A stretch of DNA of 43,357 nt from Clostridium sp. DSM 8431. GTDB lineage: Bacteria; Bacillota; Clostridia; Clostridiales; Clostridiaceae. Positions 1 through 6,132 of this stretch are shown here, one piece after another. A model generated the notes under the pieces. It saw only the letters and a list, made by a program, of their open reading frames with translations. It did not search any database and was not told where the DNA came from. The stretch is taken from assembly GCF_900116755.1 (NCBI RefSeq), contig NZ_FPBY01000006.1, positions 1 through 43,357 of the forward strand. Direction: 5' to 3'. The translations under genes and the position numbers were made by a program. The first letter of the stretch is position 1; every line of letters begins with the position of its first letter.

Positions 1-206
1 TATTTATGATCTTCAATAAAATTATTAATTTCAGAAGATATAGATTTACGTAATGCGGAGCAAATAAAAAAGACAGCATTAGAAAATGATAATTTTCTAT
101 TTCTTGAAAATGAATTACCTAAACTGTAAGCTTCTTTAAATTCACTCGAAGTAATTAAATTGTTTGTATCTTTCAAAATTGCAGATAATAATGTTGTATT
201 TTTCAT
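1..206 (-). CDS. IS4-type transposase, N-terminal part (cut by window edge)
   Basis: 68 codons are visible, starting MKNTTLLSAILKDTNNLI and running off the left edge. The F-R-RKL-F pattern around residues 34-40, followed by a K-S-E-N helix, is typical of the N-terminus of clostridial IS4-family DDE transposases; the catalytic domain lies outside the window. The start at 206 has a weak GAGG site upstream, and a TTGACA hexamer near 240 on the minus strand may be its promoter. The gene reads outward from the 18-bp terminal repeat at 276-293. A transposase C-terminus of the same type appears at the right edge of the window. Family assignment is from sequence style, not from a search. Confidence 0.72.
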   Translation of the reverse strand, partial: MKNTTLLSAILKDTNNLITSSEFKEAYSLGNSFSRNRKLSFSNAVFFICSALRKSISSEINNFIEDHK

Positions 207-275
207 AATATTAAACCTCGCTATAAATTTATTTCTCTATTGTCAAGCTTTTTTTTATATTTTTTATTTTATTCT

Positions 276-293
276 TAAGTTGACGACATTGAG
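276..293. repeat. IS terminal inverted repeat (right end of the left-edge IS)
   Basis: TAAGTTGACGACATTGAG is the exact reverse complement of the 18 bases at 43019-43036. It lies 70 bp upstream of the transposase start at 206, as expected for an IS 5' end. No direct target repeat is evident, because the two window ends belong to different insertions or to the two ends of different copies. Confidence 0.75.
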
Positions 294-315
294 TGCACGC
301 CCATGCTGGGCGCAC
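293..315. other. GC-rich hairpin next to the IS end
   Basis: The arms CGCCCA and TGGGCG around a TGC loop, with flanking GTG/CAC, form a compact GC-rich dyad in otherwise AT-rich DNA. On the minus strand it reads GTGCGCCCAGCATGGGCG and sits directly after the degV terminator. This resembles the 5' end of bacterial group II introns (GTGCG...), some of which insert after terminators, so it could be an intron stub interrupted by the IS. It could equally be the IS target hairpin. Confidence 0.35.
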
Positions 316-317
316 AA

Positions 318-359
318 AAGAAGTATTGAACTAAAATGTATATAAGTTCAATACTTCTT
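318..359 (-). terminator. terminator of degV
   Basis: A perfect 14-bp stem (AAGAAGTATTGAAC and its complement) with a 14-nt loop, followed by TTTT on the minus strand, lies 36 bp after the degV stop. Confidence 0.8.
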
Positions 360-394
360 ATTAATAATAATATTATTTTTATAATTATTTGGGG

Positions 395-1282
395 TTAGCT
401 TACTCTTTCATCTCCCCAGAAGAATAATGCCACAGTTCCTGGGCCAGTATGACTTCCAATAGTTGTTCCTATATTATTAATTTCCACTTTACCATTTAGC
501 TTAGGGAATCTTTCTTCAACTAATCTAGCAACTTCCTTTGCATCTTCCATGCAAGCTGATTGAGAAATATATACTTTGCCAGAATAATCAAGGCCACCTT
601 CCGCGTGTTCTTCCATTCGTTTTACAATTTCTTTAAATACCTTTTTCTTTGTTCTTACCTTACTTCTTGGAGTAAGTCTTCCCATATTATCCATGTTAAG
701 AAGAGGACAAATACTTAGTACCTTTCCAATTGTACCAGCTGTTTTCGAAATTCTTCCACCTTTTATATAGAAAGAAAGATCCATTGAAAAGAACCAATGA
801 TGCATTTTTAATTTATTTTCTTCAATCCAATTGTATACTTCATCAATTGTTTTTCCTTCATCTCTCATTGTTGCAAGAGTATCCATAATAAGTCCATATC
901 CTGATGAGGCACCTAAAGAGTCTACAATATGGATTTTTCTATCTGGATACTTTTCTTCTAAATTTCTCTTTGCAATATATGCAGAATTAACAACACCAGA
1001 TAACCCTGATGAAAGAGTTACATGAAGAATATCCTTTCCTTCCTTAAGAAATGATTCAAAATACTCTTCAAATTCATCTGCATTTACTTGAGAAGTTTTT
1101 GTATCTGAACCTTCTGCCATTTTCTTATAAAATTCTTCAAAGGAAATAGACTCACCTAAGTCATCTAAATAATCTACATCATCCATTGAATAATGAAAAC
1201 ATATATACTTAACATTAATCTTTCTAAAATATTCCTTTGATAAATCTGCTGTTGAACAACAACTTAATACATAATCGCTCAT
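395..1282 (-). CDS. DegV family fatty-acid-binding protein
   Basis: 295 aa, the usual DegV length. DegV proteins bind a fatty acid in a cleft between two alpha/beta domains; FakB paralogues hand the acid to the kinase FakA. Visible signatures are the N-terminal CCSTADL strand-loop, TKTSQVNADEFEEYF (the T-S-x-P/V-region), the HVTLSSGLSGVVNSA motif near residue 90, the YIKGGRISKTAG motif in the middle and NNIGTTIGSHTGPGTVALFF at the C-terminus. A GTG codon at 1294 also opens the frame, but GTGAGG there is better read as the ribosome binding site for the ATG at 1282. The gene is followed by a strong terminator. No fakA is nearby, so it may serve a distant kinase. Confidence 0.9.
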   Translation of the reverse strand: MSDYVLSCCSTADLSKEYFRKINVKYICFHYSMDDVDYLDDLGESISFEEFYKKMAEGSDTKTSQVNADEFEEYFESFLKEGKDILHVTLSSGLSGVVNSAYIAKRNLEEKYPDRKIHIVDSLGASSGYGLIMDTLATMRDEGKTIDEVYNWIEENKLKMHHWFFSMDLSFYIKGGRISKTAGTIGKVLSICPLLNMDNMGRLTPRSKVRTKKKVFKEIVKRMEEHAEGGLDYSGKVYISQSACMEDAKEVARLVEERFPKLNGKVEINNIGTTIGSHTGPGTVALFFWGDERVS

Positions 1283-1407
1283 CTTATACCTCACATCTGT
1301 AATAATATTAATGCTTTTTAAAACTCACTACTTCATCCTGAATGTCATCAAAGATATTCATATTATTTCCAATCTGTATCGAAACGATTCATTTGCTTTT
1401 TAATTAA

Positions 1408-1811
1408 CTAAAGTTCATTATCTTTAATTCTTTTTGCTAAGTCCTTAATTTTTTCTTCAATTATCTTAGCTGTTTTTATAAACTCCTCATCATCTTTACC
1501 AGTAGGATCGTAACCCCCCAGTCTTCTATATGCTCTGCTGGTAAATTTGGGCATACCACATTACATCCCATCTTTATTGCTATATCAATCTTTGGTATAT
1601 CAGTCAATAACTTAGATTTTTGAGTTTCATTCATATCTACCCCATATAAATCCTTTATTATTCTAACCGCATCTTGATTTATTTCTGGTTTAGTTTCTGT
1701 TCCTGCAGAATAACTTTCAAAAGAATCAGATCCATAAATCTTTCCTAATGCTTCTGCCATTTGTGACCTACATGAATTATGTACACAAATAAATGCTACT
1801 TTTTTCTTCAT
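1408..1811 (-). pseudogene. arsC: arsenate reductase (LMW-phosphatase type), frameshifted
   Basis: The N-terminal part has the P-loop CVHNSCRSQMAEAL (C-x5-R), SAGTETKPEINQDAV, and the redox Cys pair in MGCNVVCP, as in thioredoxin-coupled ArsC. After EDWG the frame breaks in a run of six C (1514-1519 on the plus strand). In the other frame the family's expected ending continues: YDPTGKDDEEFIKTAKIIEE, then a stop at 1408. With two G removed (or one added) the product would be about 133 aa, normal for the family. As sequenced, translation stops at 1476 with a scrambled tail. The start at 1811 has AGGAAG upstream. No arsR or arsenite pump adjoins it. A homopolymer sequencing error is possible. 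Confidence 0.8.
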
Positions 1812-1945
1812 GTTTACTTCCTTTCTCATTTGTAAATACTATATTATATTTAATATCACTAATAATCATAACATAAAATCTCTTTATATAATAAACAATT
1901 ATTTTTGCAGAAAATTTAATCTTTTTTAATTTAAGCCCAAAGGCC

Positions 1946-1976
1946 TTGACTTAGAGTTAACTCCAAAGTGTATTAT
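1946..1976 (+). promoter_or_regulatory. MerR-type promoter of the first tautomerase gene
   Basis: -35 TTGACT and -10 TATTAT are separated by exactly 19 bp, with the dyad AGAGTTAACT centred in the spacer. Over-long spacers of 19-20 bp with a central dyad are the hallmark of MerR-family activated promoters. The dyad differs in its outer bases from those at 3846 and 4354, so the same regulator or a related one could act here. Confidence 0.7.
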
Positions 1977-2073
1977 ATATTTATAGTTTGTACATAAAGT
2001 ATTAGCAAAATTCTAATGTTTTATATACTAACTAATTAGACAAATTAATTATAAATACAAAGGAGAAATGGAC

Positions 2074-2259
2074 ATGCCAGTTATTACATTTGAAGGACCA
2101 AAATTAATAAAGGAACAAAAACAAAATCTTGCAAAGGAATTTACTGAAACAGCATCTAAAGTAACAAACATTCCAAAACAAGCAATTACTATAGTTATAA
2201 AGGAAAATGAACTTGATAACATTTCTGTTGGAGGCACTTTATTAAGCGACCGTAAATAA
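2074..2259 (+). CDS. 4-oxalocrotonate tautomerase family protein
   Basis: 61 aa, the classic size of the small tautomerases that form hexamers and use the N-terminal proline as general base. The start is placed at 2074 and not 2068 because processing of MPVITFEGPKL exposes Pro1, and AGGAG is 8 bases upstream of that ATG. Further family signs are the KEQKQNLAKEFTETASKV helix and the C-terminal hydrophobic strand with SVGG. It is nearly the same as the tautomerase at 5238. It stands alone between a MerR-type promoter and a terminator; the substrate is unknown. Confidence 0.9.
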   Translation: MPVITFEGPKLIKEQKQNLAKEFTETASKVTNIPKQAITIVIKENELDNISVGGTLLSDRK

Positions 2260-2273
2260 TTAGTACAAAAAAG

Positions 2274-2295
2274 AGGATTCCAGACGGAATCCTTT
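2274..2295 (+). terminator. terminator of the tautomerase gene
   Basis: 8-bp stem AGGATTCC/GGAATCCT with an AGAC loop followed by TTT, starting 14 bp after the stop. The A-run on the other side could make it bidirectional. Confidence 0.75.
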
Positions 2296-2300
2296 AATAA

Positions 2301-2664
2301 TTATAGATTTAAATTTCTTTTCTTAAATATAGTTACAGTTCCAAATAATATAATAATAGATGCTATAATCAATACTAAACTAACCAAAATAAAATTACTC
2401 ATATCATTCATTATCGTATCCCTCTGAAATAAATTAAAAAGCTTTATAAGTTTATCCTGCATTAATGGGTCTAAACCTGTACTTGGTTCATCTAAAAATA
2501 TTATATCTGGCTCTCCCATAAAAGCAGCTACAATTGCTAGCTTCTCCTTCATCTGGCTTTAAAAATCCCATTAAGTTTCTTATTGTTGTGGACTTCCCTG
2601 CGCCATTAGGTCCAATAAAAGCAAAGACTTCTCCCCCTTTAATCCTACTTAAAATAATTATTTT
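2301..2664 (-). pseudogene. ABC transporter remnant (ATPase joined to permease tail)
   Basis: Read on the minus strand, one frame gives [19 protein letters not shown] (Walker A) and [12 protein letters not shown]. The frame then breaks and another continues with [29 protein letters not shown] (Walker B and D-loop). The Q-loop, helical domain and signature motif are missing. A short Asp/Asn-rich joint then leads into a single membrane segment ending in FKKRNLNL, which is the C-terminus of an ABC-2 type permease. So at least two internal deletions have collapsed an ATPase-permease pair of the drug/bacteriocin-export type into a 0.36-kb relic. No usable start or promoter is seen. Confidence 0.75.
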
Positions 2665-2728
2665 TTATCATATCATAATAGTCTTACAATTTATTAAAAA
2701 TAATAAAATATGCTTTTAAAAAAGTAAT

Positions 2729-2766
2729 AAAGGACATAACAGAAAATAAAATCTGTCATATCCTTT
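2729..2766 (-). terminator. terminator of the UPF0158 gene
   Basis: AAAGGA...TCCTTT outer arms with inner ACAGA/TCTGT, directly after the stop at 2771 on the minus strand. Flanking A and T runs could allow it to work both ways. Confidence 0.65.
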
Positions 2767-2770
2767 AAAA

Positions 2771-3208
2771 TTAATACTCTATATTATTTCTTTCACACCA
2801 ATTAATTGCTATTTCTCTTTCTAAGTCCTCTCTAAAATCATACCACTCACTTAAAAGCGCCTTAGCTTCAATAGCTTTCTTTAAAGCCTCTATATTATTT
2901 TCATCAGCATCAGTTTTAATAGAATATTTATCTATAAACTTTTTCATCATTCTTCCTTCATGAAGTTCTGCGTGGCCTGGAAGTGCTATGTAGTTTTCAG
3001 GATGTTCTTCTAAATCCTTAAGTTCCATTAATAATTCTTTTTGCCAATCTTCAAAGTTTTCTGTTGTATTTAAATCTAAATTATTTAAAGGCTCTCTATC
3101 CTTATCTTCCTTATATATAATAACTCCTGTATTCTTATTATAATAATGACTTAAATACTCATTTTCAAATTCTATTGCTTCTATTACATCTTGCAAATCT
3201 ACTTTCAT
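2771..3208 (-). CDS. UPF0158 family protein
   Basis: 145 aa, acidic, cytoplasmic. The opening MKVDLQDVIEAIEF, the central strand YYNKNTGVIIY and the FREDLEREIAINWCERNNIEY ending match the UPF0158 family, whose function is not known. The start at 3208 is preferred over an upstream in-frame codon (3250) because GGAGAAATAATT directly precedes it. It lies 56 bp downstream of the SHOCT-domain gene on the same strand, and the two probably share a transcript ending at 2729. Confidence 0.75.
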   Translation of the reverse strand: MKVDLQDVIEAIEFENEYLSHYYNKNTGVIIYKEDKDREPLNNLDLNTTENFEDWQKELLMELKDLEEHPENYIALPGHAELHEGRMMKKFIDKYSIKTDADENNIEALKKAIEAKALLSEWYDFREDLEREIAINWCERNNIEY

Positions 3209-3264
3209 AATTATTTCTCCTTTTCTATCTTTCAGTTTATATTCTATCACATTAATTGTATAAT

Positions 3265-3747
3265 CTAAATTCTATCCAATAAGTCCCTTTTCTTAAAGTC
3301 AAATTCTTCTTTTGTTATAAGATTTTTATTCTTTAAATCAGCTAGCTTTTCTATTATATCCACATACTCAATTTTTGAACTTTCTTTTTTATTATCATTA
3401 TCAATTTTAATATATTTATTAATTAAATCCTTCATTTTAATATATTCACTTAAATACTTTGTATAGAAAAATACTGTATCATCATCAGTAAGTGCAGTTA
3501 TAAGATGGTTTTTAGCCTTCACTTTTCCTGATAAAGTAAGGGCTAAATATCCATATCCCAAAACTGAATTTCTAACCTGCACTGCTACTATATGATTTAG
3601 CTGTATATATTTTTCACCCTTCACTCCATGTAATGCCCATCTTACTGGAGATTTTTTGTTTCTTCCTATTACAACCATATCTTTATGTAATTCTATAGTT
3701 CCATCTAATCCTTCTAAGGAATAAATAATATCTTTTGTTTTACTCAT
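3265..3747 (-). CDS. PH-like domain protein with C-terminal SHOCT motif
   Basis: 160 aa. The first 100 residues (GLDGTIELHKDMVVIGR..., IQLNHIVAVQVR) look like the bacterial PH-like/DUF4429 beta fold. The last 35 residues (IEKLADLKNKNLITKEEFDFKKRDLL) are a SHOCT helical hairpin, a short oligomerisation motif often at protein ends. No signal peptide or membrane segment. The GGAGG site 5 bases before the ATG supports the start. Role unknown; the domain pair suggests a stress or membrane-proximal scaffold, which is inference. Confidence 0.7.
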   Translation of the reverse strand: MSKTKDIIYSLEGLDGTIELHKDMVVIGRNKKSPVRWALHGVKGEKYIQLNHIVAVQVRNSVLGYGYLALTLSGKVKAKNHLITALTDDDTVFFYTKYLSEYIKMKDLINKYIKIDNDNKKESSKIEYVDIIEKLADLKNKNLITKEEFDFKKRDLLDRI

Positions 3748-3845
3748 GAGATCCTCCCATATATATGTACTAAAAAAAATCTCCTATCTTTCATGCAAAA
3801 CATTAATTATTTTTAAGAAAACTAATAAAAACCATAAAAAAAGTA

Positions 3846-3876
3846 TTGACCTTAAGTTAACTTAAGCATTTATTAT
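3846..3876 (+). promoter_or_regulatory. MerR-type promoter of the merR gene (autoregulation)
   Basis: TTGACC, a 19-bp spacer and TATTAT. The perfect palindrome CTTAAGTTAACTTAAG fills the start of the spacer. The same dyad with one change occurs in the promoter at 4354, so the regulator encoded at 3922 very likely controls itself and the gene downstream. Confidence 0.8.
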
Positions 3877-3921
3877 ATTGATAAAGGCAAAAGATAAAAT
3901 ATATAAAAGAAGGTGATATAT

Positions 3922-4338
3922 ATGAAAATCAGTGACGTATCAGAAAGAACAGGACTATCCATTGATAATTTACGTTATTATGAAAGAATTGGTTTAATAC
4001 CTCCAATTCCACGTAATAAATTAGGAATTAGAGAATATGATGAAAGAGCCATTCACTGGATTGAATTTGTTTTAAATTTTAAAGAAGCAGGTGCATCCCT
4101 AGAATCTATTATTGATTATATAAAACTTGCTCAGTCTGAAAATGACTCAAAGGAAGCTAGAAGAGAAATCTTATTTGAAATTAAAAAAGACTTAGAAAAA
4201 AAGATGGCTAAACTTCAAAAATGTATGGATCTTACAGATTATAAAATTGCAAATTATGATAATTTATGTAATCCAGTAACAGAAGAAATGATTGAAGAAT
4301 GGAAATCTAATCAAAATAAACATGAAGAGGAAAAATAA
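3922..4338 (+). CDS. MerR family transcriptional regulator
   Basis: 138 aa: an N-terminal winged helix (MKISDVSERTGLSIDNLRYY, ERIGLIPP, REYDE) and a dimerisation coiled coil (ILFEIKKDLEKKMAKLQKCM), as in the electrophile/redox subgroup with AdhR and NmlR. Members of that subgroup often carry a reactive Cys just before the K-x-x-G of helix 3; here the matching position is Asn (FVLNFKEAG). Cys residues occur only in the coiled coil and tail. The start at 3922 follows AGGTGA; a GTG at 3913 is less likely. Downstream lie flavin reductase and tautomerase genes, plausible targets. Confidence 0.9.
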   Translation: MKISDVSERTGLSIDNLRYYERIGLIPPIPRNKLGIREYDERAIHWIEFVLNFKEAGASLESIIDYIKLAQSENDSKEARREILFEIKKDLEKKMAKLQKCMDLTDYKIANYDNLCNPVTEEMIEEWKSNQNKHEEEK

Positions 4339-4353
4339 ATTGCAAAAAAGTGC

Positions 4354-4384
4354 TTGTCCTTAAGTGAACTTAAGGGTATATGAT
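4354..4384 (+). promoter_or_regulatory. MerR-type promoter of the flavin reductase pseudogene
   Basis: TTGTCC, 19 bp, TATGAT, with CTTAAGTGAACTTAAG over the spacer: the merR promoter dyad with one base changed. The promoter is intact although the gene behind it is broken; the tautomerase copies further down could still be transcribed from it. Confidence 0.75.
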
Positions 4385-4425
4385 TTACTTAAGCAGTAGA
4401 TAACATTACTAGGAGGAATTTTAAA

Positions 4426-4968
4426 ATAAAAAAAAATATAGGATCAGTAGTTGGATTATATCCTACACCAGTAACAGTAGTTGGAACAATTGCAGAAGGT
4501 AAACCAAACTGGCTTTTAGTAGCTCATATTGGTATCATTGGTCATAGCCAAATTTTAATAAGCTGTGCAAAACCACATTATACAAATCAATTTATAAAAG
4601 AAACAGGTAAGGTTTCTGTAAACTTAGTTGATGAAGCTCTTCTTCCAAAGGCAGATTATGTAGGATGTGTTAGTGGTAAGAAGGAAGATAAGTCTAATGT
4701 GTTTAAGTTTGAAATAGGTGAAGGTGGTGCTCCAATTATTACTGACTCCCCTCTTGTTATGGAATGTTCAGTAGTAGATAACTATGAAACTGATACATTT
4801 GATAACTTTATATTAAAAATTGATAACACTTACGCATAAGAAGCAGTAATAGGCGAAAATGGCAAATTAGATTATGAAGTTTTAAAACCAGTTTTATTTG
4901 AAATGCCAACTTATAAATACCTATCTACAGGTAAAGTACTAGGAAACTGTACTAAAATACATAAATAG
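4426..4968 (+). pseudogene. flavin reductase / flavoredoxin-like protein, start codon lost and nonsense mutation
   Basis: The reading frame of 180 codons matches the FMN-binding split-barrel flavin reductase family: KNIGSVVGLYPTPVTVVGT, PNWLLVAHIGIIGHSQ, CAKPHYTNQFIKETGKVSVN, LPKADYVGCVSGKKEDKSN. AGGAGG at 4411 is placed 9 bases before the codon where ATG is expected, but that codon is ATA (4426). A TAA at 4837 (codon 138) interrupts DNTYA-EAVIGENGKLDYE, after which the frame continues to the natural stop at 4966. Two independent lesions make an inactive gene likely. The intact protein would be a cytoplasmic NAD(P)H:flavin oxidoreductase under control of the neighbouring MerR regulator. Confidence 0.85.
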
Positions 4969-4988
4969 TATAAAAAGGAGAGATGCAT

Positions 4989-5138
4989 ATGCCATATATT
5001 TCATTTGAATCATCAAAATTATCAAAGGAGCAAAAGAAAGCTCTTATAAATGAATTTACTGAAATAGCATCTGAAATATCTACTCTTTCAAACAGTATAG
5101 AAGGACTTAATGATATTAAAGAAAAGAAATATGATTAG
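4989..5138 (+). pseudogene. truncated tautomerase family gene
   Basis: 49 codons with a good GGAGAG site and ATG. MPYISFESSKLSKEQKKALI, NEFTEIASEIST is a normal tautomerase first half with Pro1 kept. The second half, which should supply the hydrophobic strand, is replaced by SNSIEGLNDIKEKKYD; the last eight residues resemble a family C-terminus, so an internal deletion of roughly 20 residues is likely. It may still be translated, but the hexamer-forming strand is missing. Confidence 0.6.
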
Positions 5139-5178
5139 GAAAAAGTAAGTTCCAGTTACCAAATATAAAATTTGGACT

Positions 5179-5229
5179 GTCACTTATGCAAAGTCACATT
5201 ATAAAAATTAATTTACAAAGGATAAAGGA
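5179..5229 (+). pseudogene. short relic of a second flavin reductase gene
   Basis: Codons read TVTYAKSHYKN, stop, FTKDKG. This lines up codon by codon with SCAKPHYTNQFIKETG of the flavin reductase at 4426. It ends exactly where the next gene's ribosome binding site begins, so it is a piece of a duplicated reductase-tautomerase unit. Confidence 0.5.
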
Positions 5230-5237
5230 GAAAAATT

Positions 5238-5423
5238 ATGCCAGTTATTACATTTGAAGCAGGAAAATTAACAAAGGAACAAAAACAAATTGCAGCAAAG
5301 GAATTTACTGAAATAGCACATAAGGTAACTAATGCTCCAAAGGAAGCAATTACTGTACTTATAAAGGAAAATGAACCTGATAATGTTGCAGTTTCTGGGA
5401 CTTTATTAAGTAACCGCAAGTAA
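5238..5423 (+). CDS. 4-oxalocrotonate tautomerase family protein (second copy)
   Basis: 61 aa, MPVITFEAGKLTKEQKQ with Pro1, the KEFTEIAHKVTNAPKEA helix and the ITVLIKENEPDNVAVSG strand. About three quarters of residues match the copy at 2074, so the two are recent paralogues. AAAGGAG lies 9 bases before the ATG. Last gene of the MerR-linked array, followed by a terminator at 5454. Confidence 0.9.
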   Translation: MPVITFEAGKLTKEQKQIAAKEFTEIAHKVTNAPKEAITVLIKENEPDNVAVSGTLLSNRK

Positions 5424-5453
5424 TATAGAAAATTTATATCCTTAAAATTAAAC

Positions 5454-5491
5454 AGCCATACTAGCTTAAAAAATGGTATGGCTACTTTTTT
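5454..5491 (+). terminator. terminator after the tautomerase array
   Basis: 8-bp stem AGCCATAC/GTATGGCT with a 14-nt loop, then ACTTTTTT. Confidence 0.8.
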
Positions 5492-5587
5492 ATATATTTG
5501 TTTTTTCTGACTTTCTTTTTATATTGGAATATAACTTTCTTACTGCCCATATGTATCCTTGAACTTTTCCATTAGTGGAACAAAATA

Positions 5588-5974
5588 CTATTCTTTAATA
5601 CTTCTAAATTTCAGAAATTTGTTCTTTATATATTTAAAAACACTCTCTTTTTGCCCTGAAGCAACCAAGCAAATTTCAGGAGTCTGGTTTCTTACATATC
5701 CAAGAAGCATACTATCTTGTTTTACAGCAGCTATACAAATCTTAGGTGTTTGTTCTTTTACATATTGAATTGCCCATCCCTTTGTTTGCTTTACTGCCGC
5801 CATACAAATTTTAGGTGTCTGCTCTTTTGCATACTGAATTGCATTGCATTTTTGTTTTACAGCTACTAAACACATTTCCTCTGTTTGATTATCCATATAT
5901 TTAAGTAGCATTCCATCTCTTTTCAAAACTTCAATCTTTTTATCTTCATCCATATAACTATATATTTCCTTCAT
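5588..5974 (-). CDS. DUF4116 repeat protein
   Basis: 128 aa made of about four copies of a 22-28-residue repeat with the core YxKxQTPxICxAAVKQ (EEMCLVAVKQ, PKICMAAVKQ, PKICIAAVKQ, PEICLVASGQ). This is the DUF4116 repeat, common in intracellular bacteria, viruses and some clostridia, and of unknown function. The last repeat is less regular and ends in a basic tail. No signal peptide. The GGAG site is 12 bases from the ATG, a little long. Single gene. Confidence 0.75.
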   Translation of the reverse strand: MKEIYSYMDEDKKIEVLKRDGMLLKYMDNQTEEMCLVAVKQKCNAIQYAKEQTPKICMAAVKQTKGWAIQYVKEQTPKICIAAVKQDSMLLGYVRNQTPEICLVASGQKESVFKYIKNKFLKFRSIKE

Positions 5975-6132
5975 TATTCAAATTTTCTCCTTTGTTTATA
6001 AAAAGAATCTATATATGTTCTTTTTTATTGTTAAGATTGTTTCAGAAACTTTAAGTATTCCTTTCTAAGCGAATATTCTCTTAATCCTCTAGCTATAAAG
6101 CCTGAAAAATTTCAAATAAATTAATTAAATTT

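Noticed and set aside
1311-1380. Minus-strand trace NIFDDIQDEVVSFKKH between arsC and degV
   Set aside because: 17 codons with an ATG but no ribosome binding site. Could be a relic; cannot be supported.
5179-5229. Another Pho-box-like repeat (TGTCAC and AGTCAC) before an ATTATA
   Set aside because: The spacing is wrong (14-bp period) and the bases are explained as a relic of the flavin reductase coding sequence.
6003-6098. Minus-strand coding trace ending LREYSLRKEYLKFLKQS
   Set aside because: Only about 26 codons after a stop, with no start and no family I recognise. It may be a gene relic but support is too thin.
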